From positions 620,001-684,000 of the forward strand of contig NW_015622543.1 of the NCBI RefSeq assembly GCF_000835495.1: DNA of 64,000 nt. Direction: 5' to 3'. Shown in pieces: positions 33,874 to 44,752 of this stretch. The position numbers were made by a program, and so were the translations under genes. The notes beneath the pieces were generated by a model. That model worked only from the letters and a program-made list of their open reading frames with translations, was not told the DNA's origin and searched no databases. The DNA comes from Cladophialophora immunda (lineage: Eukaryota; Ascomycota; Eurotiomycetes; Chaetothyriales; Herpotrichiellaceae). Positions within the stretch are counted from its first letter, which is position 1. Each line of letters starts with the position of its first letter.

Positions 33874-34848
33874 TCATAACTTGGACTGATGAATACCTCC
33901 GTCCGACGTCTTGACGCCTCTGCCATCTAAGTCCTCGTAAGAATCAAAACTCTCGTCTCCGTGGAAATGCCAGCCTCTCTCCTCGCCCTGGCTCAAGTGA
34001 CGGCAATCGCTATTCCAGATGCAATCCCACCCCCCAGCGACGCCGGTGCCATTATTCCTCCAGTCCTCGTCATGGTAGCAGTACTCTTCGTCCGCCTCCT
34101 TCTGAGCGCCAGAGGAGGTGGAAGAAGAAGGAGGAGGTAGTTTCCGACGCACAAATTTGCTGAGCCCGCACGTAAAACATCGAAAGTCCTCCTCGTCCCA
34201 ATCCTCGGGGACCTCCCCTGTCAGAGCCCTGCCGCTCGCGATAATCGGCGCGGCATGTCCACAGATCAAGACCGTCACTTCCTCGTTGCCCCTCCCGGCT
34301 CGCGCATACTCCTCGTCCACGTCCTGTATGACCCGTGCCAACGCGCGCGCCACACGGTCGTGCAGGTCGTGGATCCGCTCGCCATTCTCCGGCGGGACGA
34401 CACGGGAAGCGTACGAGTCGTCCAGCCAGGGGAAGAACTCATTCCGCAGCCTCTCAGGATCCGCGGGGCGCGGTTGGACGAACCAGGCGCGGCCGAACCA
34501 TTCGCCCAGCCCTCTCTCGCCGCGAACTTGTAGATTTCTCCTTCTTTTGACATCATGTGCCGGCACCTGCTCCAAGATGGCCTCCATCACCGGGTGGAGG
34601 GTTTCCAGACAGCGGTAGAACAGGCTGGAATAGACCCGCAGCCGGTCTTGCTTGATCAAGTCGGCGAACGCTTCGCTGAGATGTGCTGCCGTCTCTTGCG
34701 CTTGACGCACGCCATGCGACGCCAGCGGCGGATCTGCTGGTAGACGTGTCGGGAACGGGTGATTGGAAGTGTACTTGCCCGTCCTCGGGTTCAAGGACCA
34801 GGCCAGCCGGTGGCCGTGCCGGAGGATATAGATCTCTTTCACGGGCAT
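33874..34848 (-). CDS. Histidine phosphatase (phosphoglycerate-mutase superfamily), tau55-related
   Basis: A 324-residue intronless protein with the branch-1 histidine phosphatase core: LRHGHR at 9-14 (catalytic His11), R79, E116 in LGEW and the second catalytic His198 in LICGHAAP. Substrates of this type range from phosphoproteins to small phosphate esters. The combination of this core with a fungal C-terminal tail (ending DEEDFRCFTCGLSKFVRRK and an acidic region) is that of proteins annotated as related to the TFIIIC tau55 subunit, so a nuclear role in RNA polymerase III transcription is possible. The catalytic residues look complete, so enzymatic activity is also possible. Confidence 0.8.
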   Translation of the reverse strand: MPVKEIYILRHGHRLAWSLNPRTGKYTSNHPFPTRLPADPPLASHGVRQAQETAAHLSEAFADLIKQDRLRVYSSLFYRCLETLHPVMEAILEQVPAHDVKRRRNLQVRGERGLGEWFGRAWFVQPRPADPERLRNEFFPWLDDSYASRVVPPENGERIHDLHDRVARALARVIQDVDEEYARAGRGNEEVTVLICGHAAPIIASGRALTGEVPEDWDEEDFRCFTCGLSKFVRRKLPPPSSSTSSGAQKEADEEYCYHDEDWRNNGTGVAGGWDCIWNSDCRHLSQGEERGWHFHGDESFDSYEDLDGRGVKTSDGGIHQSKL

Positions 34849-35883
34849 GATTTGCGTTTGCGGTGCCGCGACTATCGTGGCATATCTGACAGTCTGGTAT
34901 TAAGTGGCAGATGACCGAGACCAACGAAGAATAAGAATAATACACAAGAACGTCCACAACGAAGCCAGATGTTTTCGGCTGTTGATGATTAGATGGGACT
35001 AGTGGACAGCACATTCCGTGGGTGGATGATACCGAGGCATGTGGCCGGCGCAGGCATTTCGGACCTAATGACTAGCTTCACCCAGCCTTGTGTTGGGATC
35101 ATGGGATCTTGACTTTCTCCGCACTTTCGGATCTGGTGGGCGGGTGAATCTCATCGGAGCCATTTTGGCCATGCCCAGTATAGATACAACTGGAATACTC
35201 TACACAGCAGCATCCTTGTGCGCCCGCGATACGAATTCAGACCCTCTCAACATGGCAGACTGCTGCACCCAGAACAGTACCATTCTTGGCATGTCACAGT
35301 CTGAGCTCTGACTATCTCAAACCTGCCCTCTAGGGACTGCCGAAGCCTCTGGAAGCTTTGGAACTGTCCTTGAATATGTCCAGATCTTCGGCGATTTTGG
35401 AGGTTGAGCCGGAGCTCAGTTCCTCCAAACGAGGGTCCCCCGAGCAGATCCATTGAAAGCCACCTCCAGTCCTCAACCAGCTTTCTTTGGAACAAGCTGT
35501 CGTGGCAATGTTGGGAGAGAGTATAGGAGTGGAGCAGAAGACGGCCTTTGGCCTCCTCCCAGAGTTGGATGCTGCCGGGTGTTCGGCCTATGGTATGGCC
35601 GTTCGCCCTACACGGCCTTCATTTGTAAATCCAATGAAGGGAGACAGTATTGGCGAGTACACTTTTGAAGCGCGAGAATCGGTCACCAGTGGTACTTTTA
35701 TCCCTGTCGTTCCGCGAAGGAGGCGGCGGGCGCTTCTTTTTGGCTTGCTTGTCGCCACGGAAGAGTATGGCGGATGGGAGATATTTGTCCCATCACAAAG
35801 CCTGATGTCGGTAGTCATAAGACGGGATGTGGTCCTAGACTGAATATACAGGTCGTTGCCCCAACATCTTGTGTTGAGAACTT
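34849..35883. other. Intergenic, no gene seen
   Basis: A 118-codon plus-strand frame at 35487 has no recognisable domain and no start context or partner exon that I could support. Confidence 0.45.
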
Positions 35884-37441
35884 TCATCTATGCCTCTCCC
35901 TGCTGAAGCCCCATTTTTGCCGCCGGAGTTCAAACATGAAAAAGCTAGAGATCAGAAAGACCAAGCCACTATAGATTTGAGGCCACAAATAAGGCCGGGA
36001 CGAATGAGGCCGGCGGATTTCCAGCGCAATTGCTTCTGAGACTGCACGCGGAATGAGCTGCTGCTTCGTCAGATGATGGGTGGTGTAAGGACTCACATAA
36101 AGCAGGCGTGGACACAGTAACCCACATTAGGCTGAGTGCCGACGGAAGCTCTTTCAGTTCGACAACCTCGGCGCAAAGAGGTGCAATGGTCTAAGCACAG
36201 GTTAGCATGGTTAACAACGTGAACAATGTTCTTTCCGTACACCCCAGTATACACCACTCGTGGCGCCCACAACAAGAGCAAAGAATATGAGCAGCCCATA
36301 AGAGTTCGTGGGAATCCAGATTGCATATGCTAGCACGGTGTTGGACGCGGTGAGGAGGCATGCCACTGTCATCCTGCCGAATCGATCGCTAAGCACACCG
36401 ACGAAAGGCCTTCCAAAAGCAGTTCCGACATTCATAATGGTGATCACGGTGCCGCCTTGGTCCTGACTCAACCCAAGCGATGTTGCGAACGCGCCTGAGA
36501 TGTAGATGAGCCACATGTCGACGAAACAGGAGGGATCAGACGATGGCTTACCTAGAGAATAGATCATCACGATATACCCGAGGATCGAGAAAAATGTATA
36601 CAAAATAAGTAACCAGACCCGATACCTCTTCAGGAGATCTGTGTCTATCGGCTTGTAGCTTGGACGGATTGTCTTGTTTCGATCGCGGATTAACGAACAT
36701 GCGGTAAACAAGACGACAAATGCGAGGATGCCAGTAATTCGGAGTGACCAAGCAAGCGAGAGATTCTGGATCATGGGTGTCGTTGCGGCAGAGAAGATAA
36801 CGCCACCAACGCCGCTTCCTGCCGCTGCGATGCCTTGTGCCAAACTTCTGTTTCTGTTGAACCATTGTGGGAGGATTGGTGTAGCAGGTAACCACGAAAA
36901 ACCTGTTCCCAGCCTGCCAAAACATTAGTACAGGCACGATCAGATGAAAGCTTCAGTCACATACCCGACGAGGATGCCCTGCGTCAAAATAAGGTGCCAG
37001 AATTCTGTGGCAAATGAGGCAGCGACAAAACCGCCAGCAAACATGATGCAGCCACAGTACATAGGTACATGCGTCCCAAGTCTTCGGACAAACAAGTTGA
37101 CGATAGGTCCGCACAGCATGGCACAAGCGAAGTTGACGCCACCAATAAACGTATAGTCCAAATCTGTGGCGCCCGGGAATATGGAATGATCAATGTAGTA
37201 TGATAGGTACACGCCATATGACTAGTCAAGAAGGTTAGAACTCAATAGGACATTCCTGGCCGAGTAAACATACAGCAATGATCCCCCATGTAAAGCCATT
37301 GATCAAATGCATGGCGATGCAGACGACCCATCCGTATGGTGGTTCAACAGATGCATCGAAAGCCACAACAGGCTCCCCAGGCTGAAGGGGAACTTCCACC
37401 GCGACCTCATCGCTGTCTCCTTCCGGCTTGTCCTCGCGCAT
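35884..37441 (-). CDS. MFS transporter, monocarboxylate-porter-like (MCT family)
   Basis: Exons 37441-37274, 37221-36965, 36913-36241, 36190-36097 and 36041-35884 give 449 residues. Five exons with introns of 50-55 nt all keep frame. The protein starts with a charged tail and then PPYGWVVCIAMHLINGFTWG, typical of fungal monocarboxylate transporter-like MFS proteins, followed by about eleven or twelve membrane helices. Conserved elements include QGILVGLGTGF, NRNRSLAQGIAAAGSGVGG and GRPFVGVLSDRFGR. It should move a small organic acid or related solute across the plasma membrane; the substrate is unknown. Its C-terminus is short. No neighbour gives a pathway hint. Confidence 0.88.
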
Positions 37442-38031
37442 TATGGGGTTGCTTTACCGCAAGTCGTGTATCTCCTCGATTGAAGAAAGTCTTAGACAAA
37501 TTGCGCAACACAAGCCGTTAGATATCGCTGCAAACGAGGAATTTCCTGTGGCAGGACACAAGCGTCGCTCAACCGGGACTGAAGGGTCTAAAGAGTAGTG
37601 AGATGTGGAGGCAGGTTCAAAACCCACCTTGCCTCCGAAGACCGCACGGCACACTTTTGCCGTGGTAGCATCCCGGTCGATGATGGAGTTGCGTGGCTGC
37701 TGAAGAGGGCGTGAGATCAGCAGGTACGATATCGGAGGCACGACGTTCCCATAAATGCTTGACCCTATGGATTGAATCATGGCCCGGCCATGCAAAGAAT
37801 TGCATCTCCTTTCAATCATTGACTCATCAGGTATCCAGGCCATCGTCAAAGCTCGACCTTGGAAGCGTTCTTCTCCGCCGCCAGGTCACATCGAGAAAAC
37901 GTACCGAAAGTGTGGAGTAGACAAAAGCTCAAAGTTGGAGAAGGGCGTCTCATTGTGGTAAGGTGGACCTCTGGGGCGGAATTAACCAAGAGTACAGGGT
38001 TGATGGACGGAAACTTCAACATGCACCAATA
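37442..38031. other. Intergenic, MCT promoter region
   Basis: No coding exon supported between the transporter start and the end of the Cas1-like gene. Confidence 0.5.
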
Positions 38032-40209
38032 TTATGCGGTTCCAGCGGCCGATGACCTCCACGCCAAGTTGAGCATCCATAGGCCAACGAAAGTGAACAG
38101 CGTCTTAGGTCCAAGGTCAGTAAGGCTCTTGGTGATTATCGATAGAGCATTTGTCGTAGCAGCACTCATCCACAGGAACGCAGCAACCACGGTGACGGTC
38201 TCCAGAATATCAAAACCTCCTCGGCACGTCCGCGGACCCATGAGTTTGCAGGCTAGTCTTGGGCGAAGCACACCACGAGAGTCGGCAGCAAGCAATATGT
38301 GATATTGAAAGACGAAAGTCTCCAGTGAGCATCGGCCAAACCAAGCAAAAAACCGACTATGAGAGGCGGACAGTTTTCGAGTCGAGTTCCTCAGGACAAT
38401 GAAAGCCAGCACAGGCAAAGGCGAAAGAAAAGGGTGCCACTCATTGTAGCGAAACTTGTCTGGGAAAGAGCCGCAAAATATACAGTATGCTGAAATGACA
38501 AACGCGGCAACCCATGGTGTCAATCTCGAAGCCAGCTGTGACCAAGGGATGGACACCAGCGCAGTTTTATGACACTGGAGGCCGAAGAATGTGTCGTACT
38601 GTGCATAAAGAACAGCCGCGATCATGCCAACGAAGGCAATGTATGCATCGAGGCTGAATCTGAAGATCAACTCCCGTCCATCGATTTCAGGAAGGCCGAA
38701 GCCTGGACTGCTGAGAACGGCGATTGACGGTGCAACGATGTTGCTGGCTCCTAGGGCGAGTCTGACCAAGGTGACAGATATGGCAGTCCGGCGGACAAAC
38801 CGGCCCACGTCCACGCCAGGTTTTGCAGTCCTAGGGACTGTCGCCCAGACAATGAGAAACCACAAGCTGGTCAGCATTGGAAAATAGTACAAATCATACC
38901 GAGTCCCCATCACGAAAGCAAGAATAATGTTGAGCAAGTTAGTCCTCAGCAAGACGCTCGCCACCCTGCGAAATGAGAAGTCGTTCGTGGTAATGAAATA
39001 GGTTGTGTGTCCAAATCCAGTCATGAAGAGGTAAGAAGAGACCAAGAGCCGGACAAACTGGTAGACCCAGAGAACTTTGGACAAGCCAAAGTAGTGGTAG
39101 AAGAGGATGACGATCTGCATCCAGCCTTTCCACTCCTCTGTCTGCTGCCTGGAAAGCACCTGGTGGTTTTTTGGTAGTGTGGCAATGTTTTCATCAGTGG
39201 TCTCATCTTGAGTCAGACTTTGTTTGAAGGTTGCCAGGCCAGCGAGCAACGCAAGGCCTGTCATGCATGTGAATTTGCCCAGCTCGGCCACTTTCGGACC
39301 TTTGTCGAACAAGGCAGTACGATCGGCCACGAAACAGTACAGTACGGCAAGCAAGACTGTAGCCATCGCACCAGCAATTCTGGGTGTTTTTGGAAAGGAG
39401 ACCCAGTCTCTTTCACAATCGGTGACATGCTTTCTGTATTCGAAGAACGAAAAGAGGTGATAGACGATCGCACATGAACTCATGAAGAGGAGCATCTTCT
39501 GCACAGCATTTGGACCGACATAGGGGGCACAACAGTATGCTTGGGAGGCTTTTGATGGCGTGTCGACACGCTTGTTGCAGAAGTAATTTAACACGGTGTC
39601 GGCATGAAGAGGTGCAGCCTCGTCGGTAAGATGGACGCCATCCTCGTTGAAAAAGAAGTGAACGTCATCGATCATCCATGGGTAGTCTGCAGGAGCGTAG
39701 TTCTTTTCTGTTGGCCTTATGCCCACAAGGGCATGACTGGTTGAGTTGAATGTAGAGTCCCAGACATGAATGATTTCCACGCCGTCCGAGTTGAACATTG
39801 TAGCACCTTCGATATTGGTTTCTAGGCTCTGACTAGCAGTTTGAGACGCATCTTGATGGCCAAGCTTTTCTGCCACAGTCCAGAATATTTGTCGAGCTTT
39901 TGCACCACCGAAGAATATGAGGCGTTGGTCGGAGAGGCAGGACTGGATCTTGGTCGAGCCGTAGGGTTGCAACATGCAGGTCGAAGGGATGGAGACTCGG
40001 CCTGTCGCGGACGACGCTCGAGCTTGGTAAGGGAGACTATCACACCGATCATTGACCCAGGCATCTGAGGTAACTTGATTAGCATCATTCCAGAGTCAAA
40101 GTGCCCCCAGGTGATCCAAACCTTGAGGGATTTTATCTACAAGGTACCAGCATGGCAAACAGATGCCGAGACAGAGAAGAAGGTGGATTGATACACGTAG
40201 GCTGACCAT
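38032..40209 (-). CDS. Cas1p-type membrane O-acyltransferase paralogue lacking the GDS serine
   Basis: Exons 40209-40122 and 40064-38032 give 706 residues. The family (Cas1p of Cryptococcus, CASD1 of animals) O-acetylates glycans in the Golgi: a lumenal SGNH-like head followed by 10-12 membrane helices. Here an N-terminal signal-anchor (LLLCLGICLPCWYL) precedes a short head of about 190 residues and a long multi-helix part (residues about 215-700). Where relatives have G-D-S-x-x-R-Q, this protein reads G82-G-A-K-A-R-Q, so the catalytic serine and its aspartate are missing. The D-x-x-H element is present as D171-G-V-H174, only about 90 residues further, where CASD1 has about 175. The head thus looks shortened and inactive, the membrane part intact. 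The donor GTTTGG of the only intron is unusual. Confidence 0.82.
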
Positions 40210-40546
40210 CTTGCATGCTATTTATGATTGTTAAGGTTGAGGGTGAGAAGTGCAGTCCGAGCGGTGGTAGAGAAGAAGAGGAGATCGCAGGAGAGGTATT
40301 GTGGTGGCGGCGGTGTGTAAAGCGTGAAGAGTGAAGAGTGATGTCTCAGGTGTGCCGTGTGACTTGTGTGAATCGTGCTCACTGAGGTCAACGCCAGAAC
40401 AATTCTGCAGAGCACCGTTCGCAATAACTCGTAAGGATTATGATCGTGATCCAGCAGCTCGTCCCAATATGCATTAATGCTTTTCAATCGTCAATGTCCG
40501 TGTCCATGTCTGTGTCGTAGCAGGAGTCATCAAAGTCATGGAGCGT
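40210..40546. other. Intergenic between Cas1-like gene and APC10
   Basis: Promoter side of the Cas1-like gene; nothing coding supported. Confidence 0.5.
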
Positions 40547-41647
40547 TTATCGGATCTCAGCCTCACCCATCCAGTCCGCCATCTGAAGCCCAGCAACCCT
40601 GTCGGCATCGTCATCACCCTCCAGCGCCTGTTTCTGTTTACTGCCTTTGCCCTTCCTCACATGGCTCTTCATCTCTGCATGGTGGCTGTAGTCTCGTCCA
40701 AATACCTGGAATCCCCGAACATGGGTGTCCTTGCCATTCTGGTGGTTCTCACAAATACGAATCTGTACCACCATCGCCTTCAGCACATCCCCTCCCGGAT
40801 TCTCCTGGAGATCAGATCTGAGGGGGTAAAGCGTAGGCTCTCCCTGACTGGCTACCATATCCGAATTTCCATGGTAGCGTGGCTCTCTACCGCCTACACC
40901 CTTCAGCGGTATGTCGATCCAGCCCCGTAAGCCTTCTATGCTGCTGTGCGCCTCACCCGTCTCCAGATCAACAGTGTCGTTGACTTCCCATGTGCCAAAC
41001 TCAACCAGACTCCCTTCTGACATGCCTGCATAGAATTTCATTTTCGTCGGTGTGTACGACTCGTCCAGCTCGAAGTCCAGGTAGATTCTCATTTTGACGA
41101 TGGCGACAAGCTTGAAGAAGTGTAACGTCAGAGTGTGAGGTTGCGGCCCATCACTCTGCCAGAATAGAGCTGGGCTCGGGTTCCGCAGCTGTGGCAGCCC
41201 ACAGCCGGGCTTTGTAGAAGACAACGTCCATGTTGCCAACGATGAAATGTCCCTCAGGCCCTGGAGGTGTCTGGCATCTTCAATGTCATGGTGGACAGAT
41301 TCAAGCAGTGACTGCTCGTCTGCGTGACCCCCTTCTGAGGCTGTTGAGCCAAGACCATTCTGCGACGCCTGTGTCTCTTCGGCGCCCTCTTGGTGGATAT
41401 TTCCGTTTCCATGAGCGGTTGGTGTTGGTTCGTTCCGAACGTGTTGACGACGTGGGGGATTAGTTCCTGGAACAATGGAGTTGCCCGGATTGTTCGACGG
41501 TGGTAAGGGAGTAGTGAGGAAGGGAGCATGAGGAGGGGTTTCGAGCATAAATGGAGGGATTTCTGCTGTCAAGGCGTTGCGAGTGGGTGTCGTTGTGACT
41601 TCATTGTTACGGGCCTGATGCGCTGCTCTTCGAGGGGCGCGTGGCAT
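40547..41647 (-). CDS. APC10: Anaphase-promoting complex subunit 10 (DOC domain)
   Basis: A 366-residue intronless protein. APC10/Doc1 is a substrate-recognition and processivity subunit of the anaphase-promoting complex, the ubiquitin ligase of mitosis. After a disordered N-terminal 115 residues comes the DOC beta-jellyroll: DISSLATWTLSSTKPGCGLP, FWQSDGPQPHTLTLHF, VAIVKMRIYLDFELDESYTP, and VQIRICENHQNGKDTHVRGF. These are hallmark motifs. It ends with Glu-Ile-Arg; the C-terminal Ile-Arg tail of APC10 docks on APC3, so even the last residues fit. A Gly-rich insertion with acidic DDDAD lies in the tail. Confident assignment. Confidence 0.95.
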   Translation of the reverse strand: MPRAPRRAAHQARNNEVTTTPTRNALTAEIPPFMLETPPHAPFLTTPLPPSNNPGNSIVPGTNPPRRQHVRNEPTPTAHGNGNIHQEGAEETQASQNGLGSTASEGGHADEQSLLESVHHDIEDARHLQGLRDISSLATWTLSSTKPGCGLPQLRNPSPALFWQSDGPQPHTLTLHFFKLVAIVKMRIYLDFELDESYTPTKMKFYAGMSEGSLVEFGTWEVNDTVDLETGEAHSSIEGLRGWIDIPLKGVGGREPRYHGNSDMVASQGEPTLYPLRSDLQENPGGDVLKAMVVQIRICENHQNGKDTHVRGFQVFGRDYSHHAEMKSHVRKGKGSKQKQALEGDDDADRVAGLQMADWMGEAEIR

Positions 41648-42076
41648 GTTGGTTCAGCAGTCGGACGTGAAAGTGCCGCTACGTCAACCGGTATCGATGA
41701 ACACTGGCCCCTCTGCCATACCTCGATGGGGTTTGCCGTAGGACGTATGCAAGGATAGCTAGGATGAGGCCGTTGGAGCAAGAATACTGTAAGGACACAA
41801 CGGGTGCTGAACGGAGAAACGTGCAGTGTTTACGCGGAAGACGCGCCAAGGAAATTTCCGCCTCGTCGATTCCGTGTTGAGATGGCTCCGTAGTTCTCTT
41901 CCGCCACAGCCTATGGACAGTTGTATAGATCTCATTGAATGATATGACCACTGACAGCTTGTTCTGTATATTCGCAAGCTCTGTCGCTCATTGTCAGAAT
42001 TCATGACCTGCCGGCCGAGGCAGCTCTTCCAGAACGGCATGCCATACTTTTGACTGACGTCCTCTGGTTGATTGTT
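41648..42076. other. Intergenic between APC10 and GST
   Basis: Promoter region of APC10 and 3' end of the GST gene; nothing coding supported. Confidence 0.5.
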
Positions 42077-43076
42077 TCAGGGCACCGCTCTCCCTTCTCT
42101 GATGGCTTTGGCCATCTCACTCATGGCCCGGTCTTCCGCATACCGCTTATATATAGGCATGTAGTGTTCCTTGTCACTCATTGTCTCGGTCACGGATTTC
42201 CTCGCTGTCACGACATCAAACCATTTCCGCCATCGATTCCACAGCTGCTCGTCTTCACCGCCCTGGCCTGGAGGAGGAATTCCCAGGCCGCCCTTGAAGT
42301 GGTCGAGCACCCACATCCTCACCGCCCAGGGAGCGAGAGCCACATCGCCAAAGGTGAAGTCTTTGCCCATGAAATATGGCCCCTCAGGATCTGCGTTGGA
42401 AATCCATGTCTTGAGGGCGTTCAGGAGCTCCGCCCGTGCTTTCTCCAAGGTATACGGGCTTTTCTCCGTATGTTGCAAGAACCTGTACCGCCGTGAGATG
42501 TCTGAGTCAAGATTGAGTGCACCGCTGACTACCTATGGTATGCTGGGAGGATCCTGGTCGTTATGTGATCGACCCATACTTTCATGACGGCTTTTTTATA
42601 AGGATCGCGTGGCCACAGGGGTGTCTGGTTTGGATACATCTCGTCGAGGTATCTGATTTTGTCAACTGACGGCAACCTCGCACTCTAGGTCTCTGTCGTG
42701 ACATACTCGCAGATGATATTGGATTCAATCAGCGGCTTGGTTGACCCATCCTCTTGAGGACAGCCTAAGGTGGGAACCAAACCTCGCGGGTTGAGCTTGA
42801 GAAAACTGCCTTTCGGTTGGTACAAAAATACCGGTCCAGACGAGTGCAGCGTTGATCTGATACACACCTTGGTTCCTTCCGATACGGATTGATCTCGACA
42901 TACTTGTACGGAATCTGCTTCTCCTCAAGAGTGATCCAGGCTCGTTGCACGAACGGGCAAAACCATCCCGAGTACAAAGTGATGGGCTCGTCCTTCTGAT
43001 GTGCCGCAACAATCTTGGCCGCCGGGCCTGTTGCTTCCGGGTAGATGTCTGCGTCAGGATGTGACGCTGAACCCAT
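42077..43076 (-). CDS. Glutathione S-transferase, omega-like
   Basis: Exons 43076-42868, 42805-42707, 42652-42533 and 42482-42077 give 277 residues. The N-terminal thioredoxin-like domain has LYSGWFCPFVQRAW, with Cys40 at the place of the omega-class catalytic cysteine, then FLKLNPRGLVPTL and the glutathione-binding ESNIICEYLDE. The helical C-terminal domain begins at about residue 120 and carries FTFGDVALAPWAVR. Omega enzymes act as thiol transferases or reductases in the cytosol. The four exons were joined by phase and family continuity; the ESNIICEY-LDEMYP join uses a GTATGT donor. The ATG giving MGSASHPD was chosen because the longer frame has no ATG. Confidence 0.88.
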
Positions 43077-43613
43077 GATTCCGAGATGCTTTTCCAACCT
43101 ACATGCAAAGCTTCTTCTCTCAACGATATCGCAATGGAAATCTATCGACGTCCATGTCTGATTTATCGTTCCATCAATTAGTAAGATTTGGAGATGGAGA
43201 ATCGTGACGCAATATCGGGCGGATCCCGTGGGCGGAGAAGCAGCAAGGGACTTGCGGGCGCACCACCGTCAGCCTCGTCGACAAACAATGCATAGATTCT
43301 GGCTCAGAGCGATATTGCATCTGGCCAAGAGAGCCTTCACGATGGATCAAGCCTAAGGTGACTCAATGTTATCGACAAGTGACTTCAGAATAGGCTGGGG
43401 ACTAACAGGTACTTTTATTGAAATGACTACCGCACTACAGCCTCTCGAACCGAGAAGTGCCATTTCGACTAGGACCAGGTTCTGACGGAGAGAATCAAGT
43501 CAAAGTCTATAGCGGACGCCACTGGCAAGTGCGGGTGAATGATCCATCACGCTCCTCAACCAGAAAGGTCAGCAGTGCACTTTAAACAAAGCGCGGTCCT
43601 TTATAGGGTATTT
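43077..43613. other. Intergenic between GST and SDR genes
   Basis: Promoter of the GST gene and 3' region of the SDR gene; nothing coding supported. Confidence 0.5.
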
Positions 43614-44752
43614 TCAGGTCTCTCGTCCCCAAATGCGCTGCATATCCTCTCCTTCGAGACCGTTGTGCCCGCTCTTGACGAGATTGTCGATTGCTTCTTC
43701 GATGGGCACGTCGCCTTCCAGCAAATCAAACCAACCTCTCGTATCGTCCCGCTCCAACAGCGCTGCGGCCACGCGGGCCACATCCTCGCGGGGTACACCT
43801 GTTTTTGTGTGGGAAGTGATCAGCGAACATGATTTCTGGCGGCCCTAGCAGGTTGGGAAAATAAAATGAAAAAAAAAAAGGAAAAGGAAAAGGACTCGAA
43901 ACTTACTGCCGCTCACGGGCGTCTTGCCCAGCGTAACCTTGCCCGTGCCTGGCTTGTCCGCCAACGTGCCGGGCCTCAAGTTGATGGCTTGGAACGCTGT
44001 GTCACCGCCGTCCAGCCTCTTCTTCGCAAGCGCCTCGAGATGCTCGTCCGCCTCTACCTTGGCTTGGTAGTAGACCGGCAGAATGTTTTGGTTGATGTTG
44101 TCGGCGGCTTTCCTGTCGTCGTCGGTCCACCACGGCGGATAGCCCTTGCGGGACTATGTCGCGTGACACGCGGGGTGTCAGCAGAATCCTCGAGGCTTAC
44201 AATACAAGGCGAGGGGACGGGACCAAGCAAGCTGAGGACTCGAGACTACTTACCGCGTGGTACGAAACCATGAGGAACTTCTTGACGCTGGGCATCGCCA
44301 GCGACGCCGAGATGTAGCATTTCGCGGCGACCATATCGATGGCCTTCGTTCTCGCCGGTCCGCCCTTTCCACCAGCCCCTATCAAACCGCCCACGTCAAC
44401 ACTGCTGAACTCTCAGGTAAGATACTAGGAGCTCGCTGCCTGAACGCTCCGGGACGTGTGCACATGGTATAGTAGTAAAGCATGTAAACTTACCGGCACT
44501 CCACACCACGATATCCGGCTTCACCTGTTCCAGCACCCTCTGCGCGTCGCCGACCTCTTTGACGTCGTCGAGACTGTCCACCAACACCTCGATCTTGCCC
44601 GGCTTGTCCTTGCCGAGCGCCAGGATCTCCGACTCGTACGCCGGGTTGCGGACGACGCTGGTGACATGCCACTTCTTGGCGAGCAGGAGGGGTTGCAGGA
44701 ACAGCGAGACCTTTCCGTGGCCGCCGAGGACGAGCACGCGCGGTGCAGACAT
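43614..44752 (-). CDS. NAD(P)-binding atypical short-chain dehydrogenase (NAD(P)H-binding Rossmann protein)
   Basis: Exons 44752-44494, 44378-44254, 44153-43907 and 43798-43614 give 271 residues. The Rossmann nucleotide site is RVLVLGGHGKVS at the N-terminus (GGHGKV, 10-15). Further family elements are VVRNPAY, DIVVWSAGAGGKGGP, and after two introns VYYQAKVEADEHL with the Y-x-x-x-K-like spacing, INLRPGTLADKPGTGKV and VPREDVARVAAALL. The pattern matches atypical SDRs such as yeast YMR090W or bacterial YwnB. Members bind NAD(P) and often have unknown substrates. Introns of 115, 100 and 108 nt are longer than in the neighbours. It probably acts in the cytosol. Confidence 0.87.
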
